A stretch of DNA of 32,500 nt from Trachelipus rathkii (taxonomy: Eukaryota; Arthropoda; Malacostraca; Isopoda; Trachelipodidae). The DNA is taken from NCBI GenBank assembly GCA_015478945.1, contig JABUQX010097342.1, positions 1 through 32,500 on the forward strand. Direction: 5' to 3'. The notes under the pieces are model-generated. The model had not been told where the DNA came from and searched no databases. It worked only from the letters and a program-made list of their open reading frames with translations. Of the stretch, positions 11,216 to 20,456 are shown in pieces (the stretch's first letter is position 1; each line of letters begins with the position of its first letter). The translations under genes and the position numbers were made by a program.

Positions 11216-11239
11216 GAATAGCCCCAAGGGTAAACCGCA

Positions 11240-11423
11240 AAGATGGCAAGAGTCGGGTTCTCTCGGCCTTCCGGGGAACTACTGGGTAGGACTATTCCCC
11301 CCCCCGGGAGGGTCTCCGGAACCCCGCTCTTGGGTATTGGGTGTCCGCGGGGTTCTCCGCCCCCTACGGTAAATGTGAAATAGTCCCCCCTTCTGTTCCC
11401 TCGGGCTCGAGCCCCTATTTTGC
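11240..11423. repeat. GC-rich block, copy 1 of higher-order repeat
   Basis: A sharply GC-rich segment with the self-complementary CCCCGGGAGGGTCTCCGG motif and C-runs. It recurs at 11858-12048 with the same order of motifs (GTCGGG, CTTCCGGGGAACTAC, GTCTCCGGAACCCC, GGCTCGAGCCC). A TA tract follows both copies. Frames through it are not conserved between copies, so it is not coding. Confidence 0.88.
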
Positions 11424-11454
11424 GTATATATAAAAAAATATATATATATATTAG

Positions 11455-11491
<37 letters not shown>

Positions 11492-11509
11492 ATATATATA
11501 TTATATATA

Positions 11510-11570
<61 letters not shown>

Positions 11571-11583
11571 TATCTATGTATAT
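11424..11583. repeat. (TA)n microsatellite
   Basis: TA tract sitting between a GC-rich block and a GTCGAC module. The same order is found in the next repeat unit. Confidence 0.95.
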
Positions 11584-11857
11584 CCTGTCGACGGTTTTTG
11601 ACACCTTCTGAAAATTTATTTAATGATTAATCGATCGATTAATTATCGATTATTTAATCGATATTATTTAATCGATTATTTAATGTGTCGACTATTTGGA
11701 CACATTATGAGAAAATGTTGTCGACCCAAATGCTGTCGACCAAAATCCTGTCGACCAAAATGATGTCGACGTTTTTGACACCTTCTGAAAATTCTGAATT
11801 GCCGTGTCCGACCATTTCCCTGTCGCGAGAATATGTATAGTTCCCGTATACGCCCCG
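11584..11857. repeat. GTCGAC module with ATCGAT cluster
   Basis: Begins CTGTCGACGG, then five ATCGAT/ATCGATTAAT palindromes (11625-11680), then a run of tandem units based on TGTCGACCAAAATCC at 11718-11768, then GACACCTTCTGAAAAT and GTATAGTTCCCGT. The module at 12242-12480 repeats this order, 656 bases on. Confidence 0.88.
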
Positions 11858-12048
11858 ATGCAAAAGTCGGGTCTCTCGCCTTCCGGGGAACTACGGGGTA
11901 GGACTTAATTCCCCCCTCCGGGGAGGGTCTCCGGAACCCCCGCTCTTTGGTATTTGGGTGTCGCGGGGGTTCCTCCCGCCCCTCCCTCTACGGGGTATGG
12001 AAATCGTCCCCCCTTCTTTCCCCGTCGGCTCGAGCCCTCTATTTGCCG
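11858..12048. repeat. GC-rich block, copy 2 of higher-order repeat
   Basis: Second copy of the 11240 block, 614 bases downstream, differing mainly by homopolymer length. Again followed by a TA tract. Confidence 0.88.
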
Positions 12049-12079
12049 TATATATATGAATAGTATATATAATCTAATA

Positions 12080-12125
<46 letters not shown>

Positions 12126-12195
12126 AATTTATATATATAATATATTATATATATTATATAAAATATATATATATATATATATTAATATAATAATT
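12049..12195. repeat. (TA)n microsatellite
   Basis: TA tract following the second GC-rich block. Confidence 0.95.
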
Positions 12196-12241
12196 GATAT
12201 ACCTTAAATGAATTACAGATGTGAGATATAGATAATATATC

Positions 12242-12640
12242 TGGTCGACGTTTTGGACACCTTCCCCTGAAACATTATTTAAATGATTAATCGATCGTTA
12301 ATATCGATAATTTTAATCGATTATTAATGTGGTCGACGTTTGCACATTATGAAAAATGTGTCGACCCAAAATGCTGTCGACCAAAATCCTGTCGACCAAA
12401 ATGATGTCGACGTTTTTGACACCTTCTGAAAATTTGATGTGGTGTCGACCATTTTCCCTGTCGAGAATTATGTATAGTTCCCGTTTGGACGAAAATGAGA
12501 AAAGTTGCGGACAGCAAAAATGCTGTCGACCAAAATCCAGTCGACCAAAATGCTGTCGACGTTTTTGACACTTCTGAAAATTTTGAAAATGGCGTGTCGA
12601 CCATTTTCCTGTCGACAATTTGGGTATAGGTTCCCATTTG
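12242..12640. repeat. GTCGAC module, with internal 149-bp duplication
   Basis: Repeats the 11584 module. Its second half is duplicated once more: the tandem core CTGTCGACCAAAATCC at 12374 recurs at 12523, and each copy ends with GTGTCGACCATTTTCC, TGTCGA and a GTATAG-TTCCC motif. The open frames here in several phases come from repeat units lacking stops and are not genes. Confidence 0.88.
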
Positions 12641-12679
12641 ATATATATTGATATAGTATACATAAAATAACTAAACTAA

Positions 12680-12918
12680 ATTCAATATATAATATATATA
12701 TTATATATAATATATATATATATATAAATATCTATATAATTATATATTATATATATTAAATATATAATATATCATATATATATATATAATAATAAAATAA
12801 TATTATCTATATATATATAATAATAATAATATATATCTATATATTTATATATAATATATATATAATATAATTATCCTATATATATATATATATGATAATA
12901 TATATATAGTATATATTT
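12680..12918. repeat. (TA)n microsatellite
   Basis: Imperfect TA array with ATC and AAT interruptions. Confidence 0.93.
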
Positions 12919-12929
12919 CGAACTCAATT

Positions 12930-13210
12930 TATCTACCGCAAAACCGCAAAAGTGACCGCAAAGGGACCGCAAACCGCAAAGGTGCAACTGCTTTCTAGCT
13001 TCTAGCCGTGCCGACCCTATATTGTAGAATAACAATTCCGATATATGGTGTCTACCCCATGTTATAAGGTACGGGGAATCGATTAGTGGTGTATATTAGA
13101 AGGTGCTAGAATGATTGCTTGTAGAGTTAGCCCCACCCCTTTTTCTAGCTTATCTAGCAATGCAATATCCTACGTCATAGAATACACTAAATATTGGTGT
13201 CTATTCTATG
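12930..13210. repeat. ACCGCAAA cluster and 149-bp imperfect repeat
   Basis: Five ACCGCAAA-type octamers lie at 12937-12982. Then two diverged units follow, beginning near 12992 and 13141. Each contains TTTCTAGCTT, TCTAGC, a GAATA motif and TGGTGTCTA(C/T)(C/T)C. An ACCGCAAAG also occurs at 11233 just before the first GC-rich block, hinting that the same mosaic extends here. Confidence 0.65.
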
Positions 13211-13403
13211 TTTATATATATATATTATATATAATATAATTTAGATATATATATATATATTATATAAATATATAATATATATATATATAATATATATATT
13301 ATATATAGATATATATACTATATTATATATATACTATATATATATAATAGGTATATATATATATATATATATATTATAATATATATATTATATAATATAT
13401 TAT

Positions 13404-13460
<57 letters not shown>

Positions 13461-13510
13461 TATATATATATATATTTATATATATATTATAGTTATATAT
13501 TTATATATTG
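13211..13510. repeat. (TA)n microsatellite
   Basis: Long imperfect TA array. Confidence 0.95.
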
Positions 13511-13733
13511 ATGCGGTGCTAAACGTGTGTGCAAATTTGGTGGCAAGCTCCCCCTTTGTGCGGTGCGCTGTGGTTCGCGTCTCGGGCGGTGCGCATGCAA
13601 AAGAGACGTGAGGGGGTGCCGGGGCCGGTAAGGATGGAAGGATGGTGCGGTGAGGTGCGGTGCGGTGCGGGGCGTTGGAGACGTATTGTGCGGTGCGTTG
13701 CTGGTGCGCTGCGGTGCGTGCGGTGGCTAGTAC
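13511..13733. repeat. GGTGCG-rich low-complexity block
   Basis: G-rich on the plus strand, built on GGTGCG/GTGCG repeats, especially 13644-13725. Open frames of about 79 codons on both strands arise from composition. It ends exactly where homology to the large LTR element begins, so it marks an insertion boundary, a recombination joint or an assembly joint. Confidence 0.7.
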
Positions 13734-13865
13734 ACCGTCCTTCAGAGAGCTCCATTATCAGAACCTAAAACAACTCCACCAGTGTATCCCGAAATAGAGC
13801 CAATCTACTCAAACCCATCTGCCAAAATCGTTTAAGACAGGATTTTTTTTTTGGCAAGGGGGACT
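13734..13865 (+). pseudogene. Env tail relic plus polypurine tract ahead of upstream LTR
   Basis: The frame starting AGAGCTCCATTA encodes about 28 residues with a PPVY motif and ends in TAA at 13833-13835. In the downstream copy the same frame ends in TGA at 26068-26070. The purine tract at 13853-13865 has the look of a plus-strand primer. Presence of env-tail and primer sequence here means either that the LTR starts inside env or that an upstream tandem copy was lost up to this point. Confidence 0.6.
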
Positions 13866-14651
13866 CTATACAAAAGATAGCATTTTGTATAGGAATTTTT
13901 TTTGAAAAACCCACGCTTTCTTCAAAGTCCTAATTTTATTTTTTTTTGATAAATAAAATAATATAGATAAAACTTAAACCCCCCCTTTTTCTTTGTCTTC
14001 TCAATTCTCCAAATTGGCTAAAAGCCCCATCGCCAGATGATTCTCCCCCATTTTTTTCTCCCTCCTTCCTTTTTGCTCTCTGATAAAATTTCAAACAGTT
14101 TCCACTTCGCCAATTTTTAGATTTCTAATCCTAGTGTTTTTTCTTTGTTTCGTTCGTCGATCTTTATATTTTTCATGAATCCTATTTACATATTCCTGAT
14201 AATTAAAAAAAAAAACTTTTCAAAAGCTGTATTCATGAAAATTCTGCAAAGGAAATTTAAATCATTTCCCGCACGTAAGACTTTTTAGCATCACTTTAAG
14301 GGGGTAGCATCTCTCCCCCCCCCTCATGCTCTCCAGGCCAGCTATTTGCCATGCCGGATCATTTTTCTGATTTCGTGAGACCTATAATATGTGCATATTC
14401 CTAGCCTCCTATTTTGAACACTTTTCAGCTGGTGAGTCTAATTTTCTTATATATATTATTATAATCCATATTTTCTAAAACTTTTCAGCAATACTCCTAG
14501 GGACAGCTATGCTAAAACTCTAATACCACCTTCTTGTTTTGTGCATTAACTCAGGCCCGAGCGTTTTACTGTGAGACAGGCTTAAGGCTCACGATTATGA
14601 ATAGTTTTTTTCTTTGAGCTATTACTGAAATGATTATGTGCTCTGAGAGGC

Positions 14652-14664
14652 ATTTTTATTTTTA

Positions 14665-14713
<49 letters not shown>

Positions 14714-14963
14714 TTTTTATCAGAACGCGAATGAAAAGGGAAAGACTTTATTTTTATATTTTTATTATTATTATTATTATTATTTTTTATCAGAACGCGA
14801 ATGAAAAGGGAAAGGCTTTATTTTTATATTATTATTATTATTATTATTTTTATCAGAAAGCAAATGAAAAGGGAAAGACGATAATTTTTATATTATTATT
14901 ATTTTTATCAGAACGCAAATAAAAAGGGAAAGGCAATTTTATATTATTTTTATTATTATTATT
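14652..14963 (+). repeat. (ATT)n minisatellite within upstream LTR
   Basis: Alternates ATT runs with a conserved spacer, TTATCAGAACGCGAATGAAA followed by AGGGAAAG(A/G)C, giving four to five units of shrinking length. The same array, longer, is at 26914-27370. Confidence 0.92.
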
Positions 14964-15032
14964 ACCCAGACGCAGAAGCACTAGTGAAAGGCATTTTTAT
15001 GTTAATATTACTTTTAATTTTATAATTTTTTT

Positions 15033-15525
15033 GCTACATTTAGATAAAAGACTTTTAATATGATCGTATTACTATACTGATCGCATGGGCGCTCCCACCC
15101 TATCGCCCGATTTTTTTTTCGTCCCTTTAAGCTTGTGAAATTTTAGTAATGTCAGACTTGATTTATACTCATAAGTAAATTTTGTTTAATAAGAATAATC
15201 TGTCTTTTTGTAATTTTTTTAATGCTACCTTAGTAATAAGCCTTTAATATGAGTCGTATTACTATATGATCTGACTTGGGCGCTCCACCCCTATCGCCGA
15301 TTTTTTTTCGTCCCTTTAAGACTTTGTGAAATTTAGTTAATGTCAAGACTTGATTTAGACTCATAAGTAAATTTGTTTAATAAGAATATATTGTCTTTTT
15401 TTGTAATTTATTTTATGCTACATTTAGTAATAAGACTTTAATGTGAGTCGTATTACTATATGATCTGACTTGGGCGCTCCACCCCTATCGCCGATTTTTT
15501 TTTCGTCCCTTTAAGACTGAATTTA
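15033..15525 (+). repeat. About 191-bp tandem repeats within upstream LTR
   Basis: Units start at GCTAC(A/C)(T/C)TTAG at 15033, 15224 and 15417 (two full and one partial). Each carries GAGTCGTATTACTATATGATC, the GGGCGCTCCACCCCTATCGCC patch, a T-run and CGTCCCTTTAAG. The downstream LTR has three full units plus a partial one. Repeats of this type in an LTR often act as enhancer blocks, but that is inference. Confidence 0.92.
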
Positions 15526-15946
15526 TGCTAATATTGAATCCAGATGAGGAGTTGGAAATACAAAGTCTCTTGTAATTTTTTTTTATTAGGGTAACTGAGA
15601 CAAGATGAATTGTTGAGAAATTGTAATTTTTAATTTTTTTGTTATTTATAATGAATATAAGAGGAAGACTTGGAAATATGTTTTTTTGGGAAAAATGGAT
15701 CTTTATTAATAGCTTAATTTTGTTGGGGATGTTCATATTACTTTTATATTCTATGAAATTTTTTTTTTTTTTTTTTTTTTTAATTTTTTTTTTAGTTTTT
15801 TTTTTTTTCATTTTTTTTCTTGCTCTTTTAGGCAATCGGTGTTGAGAATAAAAAAAATAAACATTTTGGAAAAAGTGTGTTGTTTGTTGCGCTCCTACCA
15901 TAAAGGCATCATTATTTGATATCCCAGAACACATTTTTTGGGAGAG

Positions 15947-15964
15947 TGGCGTCCTCTTCTTTCA
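15947..15964 (+). promoter_or_regulatory. Candidate primer-binding site
   Basis: TGGCGTCCTCTT begins three bases after the end of LTR homology. TGG complements the CCA of a tRNA 3' end, which is where reverse transcription primes in LTR elements. I cannot name the tRNA. Confidence 0.4.
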
Positions 15965-16361
15965 GAAGTTACCTCAAGAAGTTTGTGAAAGAATCTCGCA
16001 AGAAATACACCTCCGATTGCCAGACTGGAATACCACGGAATAATTGCACATATAGGTTAGTCAAAAATCTCACGTTTCAAAAAGTATAAAGGCTAATTTC
16101 AATTTTATATTTTAATTAACTTTTTATTCACCCCTTTTGAATATCTTGAATAAAATAGCCATCACTTTAACATTGCAGTAAAGTAATTTTGGGGTCATAT
16201 TTTTTTGTACCAATAATACAAATTCGCACATTTTGCCACACTACTAAGGCACATGATCTTCTAAAGTATATAATTTTCACCAAGAATATTCCTGCTCATA
16301 ATGCAAAGTAAAAATTATATTACCACTTCGCACTCAGAGGAAACCGTTTTCCTAAAATAAT
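15965..16361 (+). other. Leader of the LTR element, candidate splice donor
   Basis: Lies between the primer site and the first long ORF. A short open stretch (LPQEVCERISQEIHL, near 15970-16015) stops at 16042. A sequence close to the donor consensus (G|GTTAGT) is at 16056. If used with the acceptor at 24208 it would create a subgenomic env message, as is known for gypsy of Drosophila. Confidence 0.35.
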
Positions 16362-17958
16362 ATGATGAAATTTATAACCAAAAAACCAATCTCTCTCCAT
16401 CAAAACTCCTCCCCAAAAGATTATACTGACGCTCCAGAACGATCCGAATCGCTACAAAACTATCAGAATGATTCAGCATCCCTCTCCCAGAGGCAAAAAT
16501 TTGATAACTACAATAAATATGGTAAAAATAGCAGTTCCACCACTCTTGGTGCTTTCGACGCAATTCTAAATGTGATAGATCACAAAAAGGCCACCACTCA
16601 CAAGGCATATTTTGAAAATATTATTAAAGATGGTTCTCAAAATTTGAGAAAAAAAAACAATTTTAAATGTTTTGCCTATCAATAATTCTCATAAAGAATA
16701 TAAATTTGTTTCAAATGTTCAATTAAATAAACCTAAATTTCATACTACATTTATTAAAAAGGGCTTTTTATATAAAAAAACAAAATATGATTGTAAACTC
16801 AAATCGAGTTCAAAGGAGATTTTAAATATACATTTGAATGTTGAAACGTGCCCCACATCTCCTTGTAATTTGAATGCACCTATAAATGTAGATCACAATG
16901 ATTTTCAGTCGCATATTTTTATAAATAAAAATAATACAAAATGTAATGTAAACTTTGAAAATGCTTCTCATGCAAATCTGAACTCTTATTATTTAAATGC
17001 TCCGCGAAATTATGAAAATTTTAAAAATGTTATCTCATGCAAATCATTTCACGATAATGTTGAAAACCATGTTTCACGTACCGTATTAGATACTAATTGT
17101 TTTAATGTTCCAAGTAAATTTAATGCTAAAACACACTCTACTAATGTTGAAAGTAGGTCACATAATGTTCAAAATATAAATTATTTAAATGACTATAATA
17201 TTGTAACTGAGAGGAAATTTCATATAGTTAACATGGGCACCGCTGCTCAAAATGATGATTTTAAAAATATTTCACACAAATGGCTTGAAAACTATCATCT
17301 AAATGCTCACTCCGACGACACCTCTCAGAATATTTCAGTTACAAATTTAAATAAAGCCGATCCTCAGGCAACTATAAATGGTTTTCAAAACGCTAACTCG
17401 CTCTCTTTTAAAGCTTTGAACTCTCCTGAAGATGAGGTGTTGTTACCTTCAGAGAGTGGAATTGATAAAAAGAGAGATAAAAATAATTTTTTTTTAAATG
17501 TTATTAATTATAAGTGTGCTGAAAACGAACCCGCCAATGCTGTCTCTCTTAGCTCAAGTTCACACACTACTCTAGATAGGGTGCAAAATGTCTTTTCTTC
17601 TTCTTATTTTTTCAGTTCAGTGTACGCTGTAGACGAGGAGGTATCCCAAGATGTTCCTGAGGAGGTACCAAATGAGATGTCGGAAGGATCTGTAGGTTTT
17701 GTAAACAATAACTTTATTAATCAAAATGCATTCTTTTCTAGAGGTTCTCCTGCTCAAACATCTCATCACTTACCTAAGGTTCAGGTTTTTGATCCTACTT
17801 TCGGCCCATTGCCAAAAGATGGAATTAACATTTATAATCCTGTTTATTTTAATAATATATCTAATTTTAACAATAATACATTTTCTAATACTAATAATGA
17901 TATATCTTATTGCAATAATAATATACTTTTTGATATTAATAATACTTTAATGAGGTAG
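16362..17958 (+). pseudogene. Asn-rich gag-position ORF, one frameshift
   Basis: Two overlapping frames (16362-16685 and about 16648-17958) join in phase +1 across an A9 run at 16649-16657, so one indel separates them from a single protein of about 530 residues. It fills the gag position: first in the element, before the protease. The protein is Asn/Ser/His-rich with a recurring LNAP(x)N core (NLNAPINVD, YYLNAPRNYENF, YHLNAHSDD) spaced at irregular intervals. It ends in an almost pure Asn/Phe/Ile tract. No CCHC zinc knuckle, capsid-type helix pattern or membrane segment is evident. Errantiviral Gag proteins often lack zinc knuckles, so a gag role is plausible, but I do not recognise the family. 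The start ATG-ATG at 16362 is the first in frame. Confidence 0.6.
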
Positions 17959-18882
17959 TATACCTATGCTGAACAGGAAAAGGCTACAGTAGACATACGA
18001 AAATGGAAAATTCCCACTTCCAGAGTTTCTCACACCTCACAATGGGTCCCCCTATTGTCTGTTTTGGTAACATAATAGAGAATAGGAAGCCGCTTATATA
18101 ACTGTAGGAAACACAAATCTCAGCTATCTAAGGCCAGCAATATGCATGAAAAAAGTCTGGGTTGAGGTTCCATGCTTAACAACTCGCAGCCGCAGTGAGC
18201 GGAGGAAATAATGGAGGAAAGTAAATGGGAAGGTTTCAGCATGATATTTGATCTGGGCCTTCCGCCAGATGTGATGCATTGGGAAAGGAAAATACAGAGA
18301 TGAGAAAGGCGTTACGGTATACACAGAGGATGAAAAAGGTGAAAAGCAGCGAGCTTTGGTATCTCAATGGGCACTCCTTATGCATTGAAGTACGTTAAAT
18401 GTGACTGCATTCACAATAAAGTTTTGGCGAGAGTTTCGAAAAGCCCCGCACTTTTAAAAACCCTACGAAAAGGAAAAAGATATAAGTAGGAACCACATAA
18501 CAAAGTTAATATATCTTAGCTAGCAACCGAAGAATAGATAATATTAACTCCATATTTACGTTTAGATAGGGATTCACTTCCCAAATTGAAACTACTTGCA
18601 ATGGGGCCCTAAATTTAATCACTCCAGTCATAGTTTCCAAACTCTCCTCTACTTATTATTAATGTTCCATCCAATTTAAGATTCCACAAAATTCTTATCG
18701 CTGTGTTGTATGAAAACTATGATCTCTCACCCCCATTATTCTAAATTTAAATTTCTCTTCCTCCTCTAACCATGCTCAATCTCTTAAAAATGAAAATTTT
18801 GGTCAGAGCACACCCCCTGACTCTCAAAAACATTCCTCTGATACCATTTTAAATTTCACTGAAGCAATGTTTTCAGATTCTT
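17959..18882 (+). other. Degenerate spacer between gag-position ORF and protease
   Basis: The gag-position frame reads on past TAG through about 35 further codons, then two adjacent stops near 18071. Short open pieces follow in all three frames, for example one with FDLGLPPDVMHWERKIQR near 18250-18300. None exceeds 70 codons on the coding strand. From about 18740 the Ser/Thr/Asn-rich composition of the protease leader resumes in another frame. It is probably decayed gag or gag-pol linker, but an inserted fragment is possible. Confidence 0.4.
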
Positions 18883-19893
18883 TATTTAGAGCCTCCACCT
18901 CATGTTTCTGAGCAATATATATTACCCACTGACGGATCATTTGATAAATATTTAGAACCTCCCCCTCAAGATGAAATTTTCGCTTCAAATCATAATATGA
19001 GCTCTCTCTCCCCTCCTCAAGCGGCAATGCATTCCTCCTCTCTCACTAATGACGCAGTTCCATTTTCAAACTCACAACCATCCATTATTGATTCACATTT
19101 AGAGAAAAAAGAATCGATCCACACACCTCCTCAGTACAAAAATTTTAAATCTCATCAACAAAATTCTTTCTCAACACATGATTTTTCAAATCTTTCTACT
19201 CAAACCACACCTATAGTAGACTCTAATATCACTTTATCTCAGACCAAATCATCTTCTTTTTCAAATTCAAGCACAAAACAAAGTAGTTCCCAAAGCACAA
19301 TCCCACAGAGGTTAACTCTATCTTCCTCTTTTACAAATAATACTAACGTAATCAAGGATGAACAGAAAACATATCAATCTCTCATAGGACCCGCTTATTT
19401 TCTAGATACTGATATATCTTTTGACTCTTATACCTTACACAATAAACGCTTTTTAGTCGACAGCGGATCTAACTCCTCGCTCATTAGACATTCCCTCATC
19501 TCAGAATTAGAAGGCAAATATGCCATTAACATCCCCTTAATAAAAACTCTTATTGTTTTGAAGTCAATCACCGGGGACATATTCAACCAGATTGGTACCA
19601 CAATTTTGCATATCCACATTAAACACATATTTGTTCCTGTAAATTTCATTGTCATAGACGACTCCCTGTGTGGTTTCAAAGCCGATTTACTTTTAGGTAC
19701 AAATTTTTTAACTCAACCAAATATTAGGTTTGAAGCTCACAGAAACACTATCTCTATTATGTCTGATACAGCTTACATTTCTATGCCTCTCATTCCTATA
19801 TACCCACAACGTAAAAGCCTTCCTAAACCTCAGGTAAATCACAACATTCTTTGCCCCTCTATCAAAATGAAACAAGCTTTGCAAATGATTTAA
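18883..19893 (+). CDS. Retropepsin-like aspartic protease region of pol
   Basis: This would cleave the element's polyprotein. The annotated Met is at 18997, but the frame is open and of matching composition from about 18883, with an internal YLEPPP repeat, so the N-terminus belongs to a longer polyprotein. Counting from 18997, residues 1-125 are a Ser/Thr/Gln-rich disordered leader. The protease follows: RFLVDSGSNSSLIRH with the catalytic D155-S-G157, a hydrophobic flap region, and the second conserved element ADLLLGTNFLTQPNIRFE (residues 229-246). One catalytic motif per chain is normal because the enzyme is a homodimer. It stops at 19893, before the RT, where an intact element would read through or be fused, so a frame break is likely in the next 560 bases. 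Confidence 0.85.
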   Translation, partial: YLEPPPHVSEQYILPTDGSFDKYLEPPPQDEIFASNHNMSSLSPPQAAMHSSSLTNDAVPFSNSQPSIIDSHLEKKESIHTPPQYKNFKSHQQNSFSTHDFSNLSTQTTPIVDSNITLSQTKSSSFSNSSTKQSSSQSTIPQRLTLSSSFTNNTNVIKDEQKTYQSLIGPAYFLDTDISFDSYTLHNKRFLVDSGSNSSLIRHSLISELEGKYAINIPLIKTLIVLKSITGDIFNQIGTTILHIHIKHIFVPVNFIVIDDSLCGFKADLLLGTNFLTQPNIRFEAHRNTISIMSDTAYISMPLIPIYPQRKSLPKPQVNHNILCPSIKMKQALQMI

Positions 19894-20456
19894 TGATTGA
19901 CACTGGATACTACATATAAATTATCGATCATCGAAACGGTCGCCCTTGAACCTTACTCTAAAACCACACTGTCTGTAAATGCTCTTTCTTTAGCTCTCAC
20001 CCCCCCCTCCCGAACGCCTCATCTTAGCTTCTGAGAAGTCATTCCTCCATAATTGTATATTTATTGGCAGTGTTATGAGCACAGTTAACCAGGGTCAAGT
20101 TCTTTTAGATATTATAGATATGTCTGCAGCGCACGCACACCTTGCATCAAACTCCCTTTTTGACTACAGCAAACCCTCTTTTTACCCTTGATACCCCCCT
20201 GGAAACCTCCCATATCAATTTAGCCTCCTCGTCTAAAGGTCTTTCTGCAGCGCAACTGCGGAAGACCTATAAAGTAAATTGTCCAAGAATCTTTTAAGAA
20301 ATGAAGAAGACGAATGTGCAACTTTGACGGACCCAAATCAACTGGAAAATTTATTGGACCTTCTCATGTCCTACAAAGACATTATCGCATTAGAGGATGA
20401 TGAGGTCCCAATCTGTCCGCTAATGAAATTTAAGTAACATTGAAGGATGACGCACC
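19894..20456 (+). pseudogene. Frameshifted pol linker between protease and RT
   Basis: No frame stays open for more than about 40 codons, but patches in all three frames have the amino-acid texture of pol (for example LENLLDLLMSYKDII-like reading near 20340-20390, a region that in Ty3/Gypsy elements precedes RT). Indels appear concentrated at homopolymers such as the C-runs near 20000 and 20200. Confidence 0.5.

Larger units (their letters stand above)
13734..15943 (+). repeat. Upstream long terminal repeat copy of the Ty3/Gypsy-type element
   Basis: Nearly the same sequence returns at 25968-28577. Shared landmarks in order are: ACCGTCCTT; a stretch of about 90 identical bases from 13747; a GGCAAGGGGGACT purine tract at 13853-13865; the TACAAAA..TTTTGTATA region; an ATT minisatellite; about 190-bp tandem repeats; and an AATAAA-rich end followed by a GT-rich tract (15846-15885, a plausible polyadenylation region). 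The final hairpin TCCCA..TGGGA (15922-15943) is also shared. No TG...CA ends are obvious. The purine tract suggests that the true LTR may begin at about 13866, with 13734-13865 being env tail sequence that precedes it. Confidence 0.88.

Noticed and set aside
12313..12663. Overlapping open frames of 70-116 codons on both strands
   Set aside because: They arise from tandem GTCGAC units whose length avoids stops in several phases; not conserved between repeat copies.
13519..13768. Arg/Trp-rich frames on both strands in the GGTGCG block
   Set aside because: Composition effect; both strands are open at once and neither has a recognisable domain.
16649..16658. A AAA AAC slippery heptamer in phase at the gag-position frame break
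   Set aside because: The downstream frame is +1, not -1, relative to the first, so a classical -1 frameshift would not reach it. A one-base indel in A9 is simpler.
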